Part shown: piece by piece, positions 7,949 to 15,534 of the stretch | Layout of the letters: the number at the start of each line of letters is the position of its first letter | How positions within the stretch are numbered: the first letter of the stretch is position 1 | DNA from: Streptomyces sp. A1277 | GTDB taxonomy: Bacteria > Actinomycetota > Actinomycetes > Streptomycetales > Streptomycetaceae | Assembly: GCF_004795015.1 (NCBI RefSeq) | Contig: NZ_SSBI01000052.1 | Coordinates: forward strand, 1 to 59,472 | Direction of reading: 5' to 3' | Length of the DNA stretch: 59,472 nucleotides | Position numbers and translations under genes: made by a program | Notes under the pieces: generated by a model | Told to the model about the DNA's origin: nothing | The model's input: only the letters and a program-made list of their open reading frames with translations | Database searches by the model: none

Positions 7949-9214
7949 ATGATCATAAGAAGAAGGCTGACGGTCGGGGTGGGCATCCTGCTCGCCACCC
8001 TGACCGCCGGGCTCGGCTCGGCGCTCCCCGCATCGGCCGATGAAACCCCCGCCAAAGCCTCCCCCAAGGTCGAGCTGGTGCTCGACGTCAGCGGCTCCAT
8101 GCGGACCCGGGACATCGACGGCCAGTCCCGGATGACGGCGGCGAAGCAGGCGTTCAACGAGGTCCTGGACGCGGTGCCGGAGCAGGTGCAGCTCGGCATC
8201 CGCACGCTCGGTGCCGACTACCCGGGCGACGACCGCAAGGTGGGCTGCAAGGACACCAGGCAGCTCTACCCGGTCGGCCCGCTGGACCGTACCGAGGCGA
8301 AGACCGCCGTCGCCACGCTGGCCCCCACCGGCTGGACCCCGATCGGGCCGGCCCTGCTGGGCGCCGCCGACGACCTGGAGGGCGGCGACTCCACCCGCCG
8401 GATCGTGCTGATCAGCGACGGCGAGGACACCTGCGGCCCGCTCGACCCGTGCGAGGTCGCCCGCGACATCGCGGCGCGCGGCATCCACCTGGTCATCGAC
8501 ACCCTCGGCCTGGTGCCGAACGCGAAGATCCGCCAGCAGCTGACCTGCATCGCCGAGGCCACCGGCGGCACGTACACCGCCGTCCAGCACACCGACGAAC
8601 TCTCCGGCCGCGTCAAGCAGTTGGTGGACCGGGCGGCTGAGCCCGTCGTCACCCCGGTCGCCACCAAGGGCGCCGACAGCTGCACGGACGCCCCCGAGCT
8701 CAAGCCGGGCCTCTACACCGACCGCGAGAAGTTCGCCGAGCACCGCTGGTACAAGGTCGACGTGCTCCCCGGCCAGGAACTGCGCGCCTCCGTCAGCGTC
8801 TTCGCCGACCGCGCCGTCAACAACGACTACGGGATGCTGCTGCGCGCGGTCACCGTGCACGGCCGCGAGATCGTGCGGGGCTCCGAGTCCGGCACCGGGC
8901 GCACCGACGCCATCTCGTCCGGGCTGCGCTACCCGAAGGCCGAGCTGGACGACGACGAGAAGACCGCGGAGACCGTCTGCCTCCAGGTCAGCAACTCCTT
9001 CTCGGCCCCTGCCTCGGTGAAGACCGCCCCCGGCATGCCGATCGAACTGACCATCGACCTGGTGGACGGGCCCGACGAGGCGTCCGACGTCGCGGCGTTC
9101 GGCCTGGGCCACGGCTGGTGGCTGCTGGGCGCGCTCGCCCTGACCGGCCTGATCGCGGGCCTGCTCATCGGCTGGATCTCGCGCTGGCGCGTCGCTGTCT
9201 GGAGGACCAACTGA
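7949..9214 (+). CDS. Secreted von Willebrand factor A (VWA) domain protein, membrane-anchored
   Basis: 421 aa. A Sec signal peptide ends near residue 30 (ALPASADE). The VWA domain spans about residues 38-225, with the MIDAS motif VLDVSGSMRTRD (DxSxS), the Thr in PTGWTPIGPAL and the Asp in LISDGEDTC. An extracytoplasmic beta-rich domain follows. A C-terminal transmembrane helix (WWLLGALALTGLIAGLLIGWI) and a short basic tail suggest anchoring in the cell membrane facing out. VWA domains bind protein ligands through a metal. The stop overlaps the start of the next gene (TGATG), so the two products probably act together. The ligand is unknown. Confidence 0.8.
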   Translation: MIIRRRLTVGVGILLATLTAGLGSALPASADETPAKASPKVELVLDVSGSMRTRDIDGQSRMTAAKQAFNEVLDAVPEQVQLGIRTLGADYPGDDRKVGCKDTRQLYPVGPLDRTEAKTAVATLAPTGWTPIGPALLGAADDLEGGDSTRRIVLISDGEDTCGPLDPCEVARDIAARGIHLVIDTLGLVPNAKIRQQLTCIAEATGGTYTAVQHTDELSGRVKQLVDRAAEPVVTPVATKGADSCTDAPELKPGLYTDREKFAEHRWYKVDVLPGQELRASVSVFADRAVNNDYGMLLRAVTVHGREIVRGSESGTGRTDAISSGLRYPKAELDDDEKTAETVCLQVSNSFSAPASVKTAPGMPIELTIDLVDGPDEASDVAAFGLGHGWWLLGALALTGLIAGLLIGWISRWRVAVWRTN

Positions 9215-10050
9215 TGTCCCGTACGAGACGCGTGCTCGCGGGCGCGCTGCTGACCGGCCTGGCCCTGCTGACCGGGGCGGGTGCCGCCGCGGCCGACGAC
9301 GCGTCGGCGAGCCCGAGCCCGAGCGCGTCCGGTGACGGCTCCGGCCCCACCGAGGCCGGCACCGCCTTCCGGACCGCAACGGCCCTCCAGCAGGACGAGA
9401 CCGCCACCGCCGGGGCGTCCACCGGCGACTACCTGTACTGGGTCTTCCCGGCCGACGCCGGGCAGCGCGCCACGGTCACCGCCAAGGTGACGCTGCCCGA
9501 GAGCGCCACCCGGCACGGGGCGCAGACCTGGCAGGTCGACGTGTACGACGGGCTGCGCCGCCGCCAGGCATGCATGTACGGCAAGCAGACGGGCAGGGCC
9601 GGGTCCGACGCCGCCTCGGTCGAGCTGACCTGCGTGCTGCGCACCGTCCGGGCCCTGGCCGAGCCGTGGGCCAACGACCCGCTGCCGGGCAGCTATTACG
9701 TCCGCCTCACCGTCGTGGACCTGGCCTCGGCCGACCTCGGCCTGCCGGTGCACACCGAGGTCCGGGTCACCTCCAAGGACCAGGGCGGCTCCGCCGATGT
9801 CGACGGCACCCTGTCGAAGCCGCTGGTGCCCGGGGTGTCCTCGGCCGAGCAGGCATCGGACGACTCGGACGCCTCCGCCGAGCCGGTCGCGCTCGCGGGT
9901 GAGCCCGAGGACGGCTGGTCCTCGGGCTGGTGGACCAGCCGCTGGCTGTGGACGGCGGGCGGCGGGGTCCTCGCCGCCCTCACGGCCGTCTTCGGCTACT
10001 CCCTGACGCGCGGCAACGGCCGCCCGTCCCGGGTGCCGCCGGGCGTCTGA
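9214..10050 (+). CDS. Exported single-pass membrane protein, partner of the VWA protein
   Basis: 278 aa. A signal peptide (VLAGALLTGLALLTGAGAAAA) is followed by a Ser/Pro-rich stretch. The extracytoplasmic domain contains a YLYWVFPADAGQRATVTAKV segment that resembles the pre-peptidase-like beta-sandwich part of the upstream VWA protein (HRWYKVDVLPGQELRASVSV). A C-terminal transmembrane helix (LWTAGGGVLAALTAVFGYSL) and a basic tail complete it. ATG 9214 overlaps the TGA of the VWA gene, which indicates translational coupling. No enzymatic motif is visible. A two-component surface adhesion or signalling module is a guess from the pairing. Confidence 0.7.
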   Translation: MSRTRRVLAGALLTGLALLTGAGAAAADDASASPSPSASGDGSGPTEAGTAFRTATALQQDETATAGASTGDYLYWVFPADAGQRATVTAKVTLPESATRHGAQTWQVDVYDGLRRRQACMYGKQTGRAGSDAASVELTCVLRTVRALAEPWANDPLPGSYYVRLTVVDLASADLGLPVHTEVRVTSKDQGGSADVDGTLSKPLVPGVSSAEQASDDSDASAEPVALAGEPEDGWSSGWWTSRWLWTAGGGVLAALTAVFGYSLTRGNGRPSRVPPGV

Positions 10051-10058
10051 CGCAGTCC

Positions 10059-10101
10059 GCCCGCCGGACCGGCCCGTATGCCACGGGCCGCTCCGGCGGG
10101 C
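10059..10101. terminator. Bidirectional hairpin between convergent genes
   Basis: A 19-bp stem with one mismatch (arms 10059-10077 and 10083-10101) and a 5-nt loop, between the VWA-partner stop and the ThuA-like gene stop. Confidence 0.75.
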
Positions 10102-10110
10102 GCCGGCGCG

Positions 10111-10779
10111 TCACGGCGCCGGCATCACATGGCGGAGCCCGCCCAGGAGGTGGGCGAGGAAGTCCGGGTCGGTGTACGCCTGGGCGGCGTGTCCGAGCGC
10201 CGTGTAGAAGACCCGCGCCCCGCCGTGTTCACGGGTCCACACGAGAGGGTGATCGCTCCCCGCACCGCCCTCGTAGGAGGCGGCGTCGGCGGAGGCGAGT
10301 ACGTGCGCCCGGCCGCGCGGGCTGTCCCGGAACTCGTACCACTCATCGGTGAACTCCCAGGTGGCGCCCAGGTGGGCGGTGGCCGCGTGGTCCTGGTCCT
10401 CGATGACGAGGGTGCCCGGCTGGAAGGCGGGGTGGCGGTCGAACCGGGCGCCCAACAGCTCTCCGTAGAACGGCCAGTCGTACTCCGTGCAGGCCGCCGC
10501 GTGCACCCCCATGAAACCGCCGCCCCCCGCGCAGTACGCCCGGAGGCCGGCGCGCCCGGCGGCCGTCAGGACCTCCCCGCTCGTGGAGAGGAAGACCACC
10601 GCCGCGTACTCCTGCACCCCCTCCTCGAACACCGCCGGGTCCTCGGTCGCGTCCACCGCGAACCCGTGCTCCGCGCCGAGGGCCCGGAACGCGGCGACGC
10701 CGTCGGGGATCGAGTCGTGACGGTAGTCCGTGGTGCGGGTGAAGACGAGGATCCGGGACGGGCTGTACGGCTGTGGCAT
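10111..10779 (-). CDS. ThuA-like protein (trehalose-utilisation / glutamine amidotransferase-like fold)
   Basis: 222 aa, the length of a single ThuA domain. Motifs are RILVFTRTTDYRHDSIPDG at the N-terminus, VVFLSTSGEVL, GGGGFMGVHAAACTEYDWPFYGELLGA (here the family's usual conserved block lies around residues 90-115), and a C-terminal ARVFYTALGHAAQAYTDPDF. ThuA proteins take part in disaccharide catabolism in rhizobia and are frequently linked to glycoside use in actinomycetes; the exact reaction is unsettled. It is the last gene of a leftward series that starts with the TetR regulator. ATG 10779 begins the conserved domain. Confidence 0.85.
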   Translation of the reverse strand: MPQPYSPSRILVFTRTTDYRHDSIPDGVAAFRALGAEHGFAVDATEDPAVFEEGVQEYAAVVFLSTSGEVLTAAGRAGLRAYCAGGGGFMGVHAAACTEYDWPFYGELLGARFDRHPAFQPGTLVIEDQDHAATAHLGATWEFTDEWYEFRDSPRGRAHVLASADAASYEGGAGSDHPLVWTREHGGARVFYTALGHAAQAYTDPDFLAHLLGGLRHVMPAP

Positions 10780-10873
10780 CGGTGGCTCCGGGGGCGCGGG
10801 GACGGGCTGCCCATGATCCCGGACCCGCACGGTCTCCTCGGTCAGGAGCCCGCGGCGCCGCCCGGCCGCACGC

Positions 10874-11213
10874 TCAGCCGGCTGCCCAGCTCGCGAAAGC
10901 CGAGCGCCCTCGCCACCCGGCGCGAGGCTTCCGGGCGTGCCCGCCACTGAGGCAGACGGGCAGGTTCTCGATGGTGGCCCCGGGCCGCCCGTACGGCCGG
11001 AAGCCGGCGGCGGACAGACAGGCGAGCGTGGCGGGTCCCAGCACCTCGGCGACCGGCAGCACCCGGCCCACCACCGCGGGTTCGGTGAGCGAACCGGCCG
11101 GCACACCCTCCAGCACACGGCGGACTCCGTGCGCCACCTCGTCGGCGGGCGCCGTGACATGAGCCGCATCACCCAGGAGGGCGGTGCCAGGGCGGTCATA
11201 TGCGCGGCCGGGC
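10874..11213 (-). pseudogene. Decayed gene fragment between the SGNH and ThuA-like genes
   Basis: The minus strand reads open for about 110 codons with strong coding character: TALLGDAAHVTAPADEV, then VLPVAEVLGPATLACLSAAG, stopping at 10874. There is no plausible start or ribosome site for this frame. An ATG at 11199 is in another frame that soon turns into nonsense-like Arg-rich sequence. The remnant resembles part of a larger protein whose N-terminus is lost. I cannot name the family; an acetyltransferase-like or oxidoreductase origin is possible. The lineage-specific value is as evidence of decay in this operon. Confidence 0.4.
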
Positions 11214-11228
11214 GCCCGGCCCCGGAGG

Positions 11229-12416
11229 TTACTCGGCGGCGAACGGGCCGTCCGCGCCGAACGCCAGTCGGGCGAACCGGTCGCCCATGCGCAGGTGGGT
11301 GGTGGCGTCCGGGTGGAGCGCGTCGGGCAGCGGGAGTTCGTCCGCGTCCGTCTCGCCGTAGAGCTCGCGGCCGTCGAGGTAGCGCAGCCACGGGTCGTCG
11401 GCGGACCGCTGCTCCACCAGGCCGGCCAGCTCCTCGCGGATGACGCCGAGCGTCAGCTTTCCGGCCGCCCGCTCCTCGGGGTCGCCCGCCGCCACGAACC
11501 GCACCTCGCCCTCACCGAGGCGGCTGAAGTCGGGGATGCTGGGACCGGGGGTGTCCTCGTGGATGGGGCACAGCACCGGCGAGATCACCAGGAGCGGGAT
11601 GTCCGGGTGGCCCTCGCGGAGGGTGTCGAGGAAGCCGTGCACGGCCGGGACGAAGGCGCGCAGTCGCATCACGTCGGCGTTGACAAGGTTGATGCCGATC
11701 TTGACGCTGATGAGGTCCGCCGGGGTGTCGCGCATCGCGCGTGCGGTGAACGGATCGAGCAGGGCGCTGCCGCCCAGGCCCAGGTTGACCAGCTCGACAC
11801 CGCCCAGGAGGGCCGCACGCGCGGGCCAGGTGGTCGTCGGGCTCGCGGCGTCGGAGCCGTGGCTGATGGAACTGCCGTGGTGCAGCCACACCTTGCGCCC
11901 CGTCTCGGCTGCCGGTGTGACCGGCGCGTCGGTGCGCAGGGCGACGAGCTCGGTGCGCTCGTTGTACGGGAGCCAGAGCTCCACGTCCTTCTCGTGGCCG
12001 GCGAGCCCGCCGAACCGCACGCTGCCCGCCGGCCCGGAGCGGAACTCCGTGGACCCGGTGGTCATGTCGACGTCGAGCACGTTGCCCCCGCTCGCCGAGC
12101 CCCGGGCGACGAGCTTCCCGTCCACGAGCAGGTCGTAGACCCCGTCGGGCCTCGGCGGGACGCCCTGGTAGGCGGTACGGGTGCGCCGCGCCTCCAGCTC
12201 GATGGCGGTGGCCCGGGTCCGGAAGACCAGTCGTACGCCGGAGGGCTGTGCCTCGGCCAGGGCGATCTGCCCGTCCGGGGCCTGGGCGCGGGCACGGGCG
12301 GGCAGGCGGTGCGGGAGCAGGCCGATGTCGGTGCGCTCCACGTCGAGCGCTCCGCGCAGGAGGCCGGTGGTGACGGGCGTGGTGAAGGGGAGGGGTGCGG
12401 GGGTGTCGGTGCTCAT
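11229..12416 (-). CDS. SGNH/GDSL-family esterase, two-domain (carbohydrate-esterase-like)
   Basis: 395 aa. Residues 1-165 form a beta-rich N-terminal domain. The SGNH hydrolase domain starts near residue 175 with block I GSSISHGSD (nucleophile Ser), block II VNLGLGGSALLDP (oxyanion Gly), block III GINLVNAD (Asn), and the catalytic Asp/His pair near the C-terminus in LPDALHPDATTH. This layout matches actinobacterial two-domain SGNH enzymes such as SsfX3-like acyltransferases and CE2-type esterases. No signal peptide is seen, so it is probably cytoplasmic, possibly removing acyl groups from imported sugars. It follows the TetR gene by 52 bp and is likely co-transcribed. Confidence 0.82.
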   Translation of the reverse strand: MSTDTPAPLPFTTPVTTGLLRGALDVERTDIGLLPHRLPARARAQAPDGQIALAEAQPSGVRLVFRTRATAIELEARRTRTAYQGVPPRPDGVYDLLVDGKLVARGSASGGNVLDVDMTTGSTEFRSGPAGSVRFGGLAGHEKDVELWLPYNERTELVALRTDAPVTPAAETGRKVWLHHGSSISHGSDAASPTTTWPARAALLGGVELVNLGLGGSALLDPFTARAMRDTPADLISVKIGINLVNADVMRLRAFVPAVHGFLDTLREGHPDIPLLVISPVLCPIHEDTPGPSIPDFSRLGEGEVRFVAAGDPEERAAGKLTLGVIREELAGLVEQRSADDPWLRYLDGRELYGETDADELPLPDALHPDATTHLRMGDRFARLAFGADGPFAAE

Positions 12417-12468
12417 GTCTCCGCCTGGTGTCGCTGGGGGCTGGGTGTCCGGGGCGCGCGCGGGGCCG

Positions 12469-13038
12469 TCAGGGCGCGGGCCAGTTCCGGAGGAGGGCGT
12501 CGAGGGCGTCGATGACCCGGGACCAGGACTCCTGCGAGTCGGGAGCGCTGTGGCTGAAGCCGCCCTGGGCCTCCAGGCTGACGTAGCCGTGGAAGACGCT
12601 GCCCAGGAGCCGGACGGCGTGCGTCTGGTCCGGTTCGGTCAGGTCGTAGCCGCGCAGGATCGCCCGGGTCATCCGCGCGTGCCGGCCGCCCGCACTGGCC
12701 GCCGCCGCTTCGGGGTCCAGCTTCATCTGGGCCGCCGCGTAACGGCCGGGGTGCTCACGGGCGTAGTCGCGGTACACGTCGGCGAAGGCGCTCAGGGCGT
12801 CCTTGCCGGCCCGGCCCGCCAGCGCGGCGGCGCCCCGGTCGGCGAGCTCTTCCAGGGCGAGCAGGGCGATCCGGGTCCGCAGGTCGTGGGAGTTCTTCAG
12901 GTGCGAGTAGAGGCTCGCGACCTTGACGTCGAACCGCCGGGCGAGCGCCGACACGGTGACCTGTTCGAAGCCGACCTCGTCGGCCAGCTCGGCTCCCGCC
13001 CTGGTCAGGCGTTCCGCGGTCAGGCCCGCACGCACCAT
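12469..13038 (-). CDS. TetR/AcrR-family transcriptional regulator
   Basis: 189 aa. The N-terminal helix-turn-helix spans about residues 8-52 (GLTAERLTRAGAELADEVGF ... ALARRFDVKVASLYSHLKN). The C-terminal ligand domain resembles the WHG/TetR_C_33 group (YRDYAREHPGRYAA; LLGSVFHGYVSLEAQGGF). The product probably represses its own operon. A perfect 17-bp palindrome lies 38 bp upstream of its start, and the SGNH and ThuA-like genes follow in the same direction. The inducer is unknown. Confidence 0.88.
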   Translation of the reverse strand: MVRAGLTAERLTRAGAELADEVGFEQVTVSALARRFDVKVASLYSHLKNSHDLRTRIALLALEELADRGAAALAGRAGKDALSAFADVYRDYAREHPGRYAAAQMKLDPEAAAASAGGRHARMTRAILRGYDLTEPDQTHAVRLLGSVFHGYVSLEAQGGFSHSAPDSQESWSRVIDALDALLRNWPAP

Positions 13039-13075
13039 GGTCGCCTCCTCGTCCGGTGACGGCCATCATGCGCCC

Positions 13076-13092
13076 GCCTAAAGCCTTTAGGC
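13076..13092. promoter_or_regulatory. 17-bp perfect palindrome, probable TetR operator
   Basis: GCCTAAAG-C-CTTTAGGC, with perfect 8-bp arms around one central base, just upstream of the TetR gene. TAAAG and TTTAG stand out in an otherwise GC-rich context, as for TetR autoregulatory operators. Confidence 0.75.
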
Positions 13093-13149
13093 AAATTCGG
13101 AAGTACTCAAGGCAAGCGTTCGACGGCCTCCATGGCGCGTCGCTCCGAG

Positions 13150-13187
13150 GCGCGGCGGCGGGGCCCGGGCCTCCGCCGCCGCCGCGC
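13150..13187 (-). terminator. Hairpin terminator after the GH31 gene
   Basis: 12-bp arms (GCGCGGCGGCGG / CCGCCGCCGCGC) at 13150-13161 and 13176-13187, 6 bp past the stop of the minus-strand GH31 gene. Confidence 0.6.
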
Positions 13188-13193
13188 TTACGC

Positions 13194-15473
13194 TCAGGCG
13201 CCGCGCACCGTCACCGTGCCCGTGCCCTCCCCCGTCGCTCCCGTCGCCTCGGCGACCACGCGGTAGGGGCGGTCGATCCGCTCGGAGGTGACGGTCAGGG
13301 TGTCTCCGTCCCGCACCACCCGGAAGGTGGCGGCGGCCGCACCGGTCAGGTCCGGCACGGTGACGGAGGTGCCGTCGCCCTCGGGGGCGTCGCCGAAGAC
13401 GCGCAGGGTGAGCCCGTCGAGCCAGTCCCCGTCGGGGCGCTGGTCGTCACCGCCCCAGGGCAGGACCGCGCCGGGGCGCACGAGGACGGGCAGGCTGTCG
13501 AAGCCGTGCGTCTCGTGGCGCCAGACGGGACCGGTGATCGTCTCGCCGGTCAGCAGGTGGGTCCAGGTGCCCTCGGGGACGTAGTACTCGACCTGGCCGT
13601 CCTCCGTGAAGACCGGCGCGACCAGCAGGTCCGGGCCGAGCATGTACTGCCGGTCCAGCGTCCGGGTGGCCGGATCGCCGGGGAACTCCAGCAGCATCGG
13701 CCGCATCATCGGGACGCCCGTGCGGTGGGCGGTGGCGGCGGCCCCGTACAGGTAGGGCATCAGCCGGTGCTTGAGCAGGGTGAACGTCCGGGCGACGTCC
13801 ACCGCTTCCTCGCCGAACTCCCACGGCACCCGGTAGGAGACGTTGCCGTGCAGCCGGCTGTGCGAGGAGAGCAGGCCGAAGGCGAGCCAGCGCTTGAAGA
13901 CGGCCGGGTCGGGGGTCCCCTCGAAGCCGCCGATGTCGTGGCTCCAGAATCCGAACCCGGACAGGCTCAGCGAGAGGCCGCCGCGCAGTGACTCGGCCAT
14001 CGCCGTGAACGAGGCGAAGCAGTCGCCGCCCCAGTGGACGGGGAACTGCTGGCCGCCGGCCGTCGCCGAGCGGGCGAAGAGGACCGCCTCGCCGTGGCCG
14101 CGCTCCTTCTCCAGGAGTTCGAAGACCGTCTTGTTGTAGATCTGCGCGTAGTAGTTGTGCATCCGCTCGGGGTCGGAGCCGTCGTGCCAGACGACGTCGG
14201 TGGGGATGCGCTCGCCGAAGTCGGTCTTGAAGCAGTCGACGCCCTGATCGAGCAGGGCCCGGAGCTTGCCGGTGTACCACTCGCGCGCGGCCGGGCTGGT
14301 GAAGTCGACCAGGGCCATGCCGGGCTGCCACAGGTCCCACTGCCACACGTCTCCGCTGGGGCGGCGGACGAGGTGGCCGAGTTCGGCGCCCTCCGCGAAG
14401 AGCGCGGACTTCTGGGCGATGTACGGGTTGATCCACATGCTGATGCGCAGCCCGCGTTCCTTGAGCCGGGCCAGCATGCCTTCCGGATCGGGGAAGACGT
14501 CCGGGTCCCACAGGAAGTCCGACCACTGGTACTCGCGCATCCAGAAGCAGTCGAAGTGGAAGACGGAGAGCGGGATGCCGCGCTCGGCCATGCCGTCCAC
14601 GAACGAGGTGACCGTCTCCTCGTCGTACGAGGTGCAGAAGGACGTCGTCAGCCACAGCCCGAACGACCAGGCCGGCGGCAGGGCGGGGCGGCCGGTGAGC
14701 GCGGTGTAGCGGGCCAGCACCTCCTTGGGGGTGGGCCCGGCCACGATGTAGAACTCCAGCGACTGGTCCTCGACGCTGAACTGCACCTGCCCGACCGACT
14801 CCGAACCGACCTCGAAGGAGACCTTGCCCGGGTGGTTGACGAAGACGCCGTAACCGCGCGAGGAGAGGTAGAACGGGACGTTCTTGTAGGCGAGTTCGCT
14901 GCTGGTGCCGCCATCGGCCTGCCAGATGTCCACGCTCTGGCCGTTCTTGACGTACGGGGTGAAGCGCTCGCCGAGCCCGTAGATGTTCTCGCCCACCTCA
15001 AGGGCCAGTTGGGCGATCATGTGGTGGGCACCGTCGGGGGTGGTGGCGAAGGCGGTGCCCTTGGTGTCGACCCCGGTCAGGCGGCGGCCCTCGGCGTCGA
15101 GGAAGGTCAGGCCCCAGGGGCCCTCGCCGTCCATGCGCAACGTCAGCGGCCCGCTGGTGAGTTCGGTGACGCTCCCGTCCTGCCGGGTACGGGCCCCGGC
15201 GGCCGCCGGGTCGAGGCCGGGGAAGGCGAAGTCGGGGCCCCGGCGGGCCTTGCCGGCGTGGTGCGTGGTGCGGACGCCGATGATGCCCTCGGCCGGGGAG
15301 AAGCAGTCGACGGTGATGAGCGGGGTGTTGAGGGTGTCGCCGCGGGCGGCGACCCGTTTGACCGCGGCGTACGCGGTGAACTGGTCGGCACTGACGCGCA
15401 GATCGCGGATCTCGGTCGCGTAGGAGGCGCGTACGCCCTCACGCATGAGCCAGAAGCCGTCGGTGAACTTCAT
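13194..15473 (-). CDS. yicI: GH31 alpha-xylosidase (YicI type)
   Basis: 759 aa, the usual length of YicI-type alpha-xylosidases, with no signal peptide, so it acts in the cytoplasm. It should remove alpha-1,6-xylosyl residues from the non-reducing end of imported xyloglucan oligosaccharides. An N-terminal beta-sandwich is followed by a TIM barrel. The catalytic nucleophile lies in CFKTDFGERIPTD (Asp about 418). The acid/base is in PVHWGGDC (Asp about 484), 66 residues later, exactly the spacing of E. coli YicI (416/482). SGFGFWSHDIGGFEG follows. It lies 61 bp after the GH3 gene in the same direction, so both are probably one LacI-controlled transcript. Released xylose can enter the XylA-XylB route. 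Confidence 0.95.
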   Translation of the reverse strand: MKFTDGFWLMREGVRASYATEIRDLRVSADQFTAYAAVKRVAARGDTLNTPLITVDCFSPAEGIIGVRTTHHAGKARRGPDFAFPGLDPAAAGARTRQDGSVTELTSGPLTLRMDGEGPWGLTFLDAEGRRLTGVDTKGTAFATTPDGAHHMIAQLALEVGENIYGLGERFTPYVKNGQSVDIWQADGGTSSELAYKNVPFYLSSRGYGVFVNHPGKVSFEVGSESVGQVQFSVEDQSLEFYIVAGPTPKEVLARYTALTGRPALPPAWSFGLWLTTSFCTSYDEETVTSFVDGMAERGIPLSVFHFDCFWMREYQWSDFLWDPDVFPDPEGMLARLKERGLRISMWINPYIAQKSALFAEGAELGHLVRRPSGDVWQWDLWQPGMALVDFTSPAAREWYTGKLRALLDQGVDCFKTDFGERIPTDVVWHDGSDPERMHNYYAQIYNKTVFELLEKERGHGEAVLFARSATAGGQQFPVHWGGDCFASFTAMAESLRGGLSLSLSGFGFWSHDIGGFEGTPDPAVFKRWLAFGLLSSHSRLHGNVSYRVPWEFGEEAVDVARTFTLLKHRLMPYLYGAAATAHRTGVPMMRPMLLEFPGDPATRTLDRQYMLGPDLLVAPVFTEDGQVEYYVPEGTWTHLLTGETITGPVWRHETHGFDSLPVLVRPGAVLPWGGDDQRPDGDWLDGLTLRVFGDAPEGDGTSVTVPDLTGAAAATFRVVRDGDTLTVTSERIDRPYRVVAEATGATGEGTGTVTVRGA

Positions 15474-15534
15474 GCGGACTCCTTGCCGGGGGCAACGGGA
15501 GGGGGAGGAAGAGGGGGGCGGGCGGCGGTGCGGT

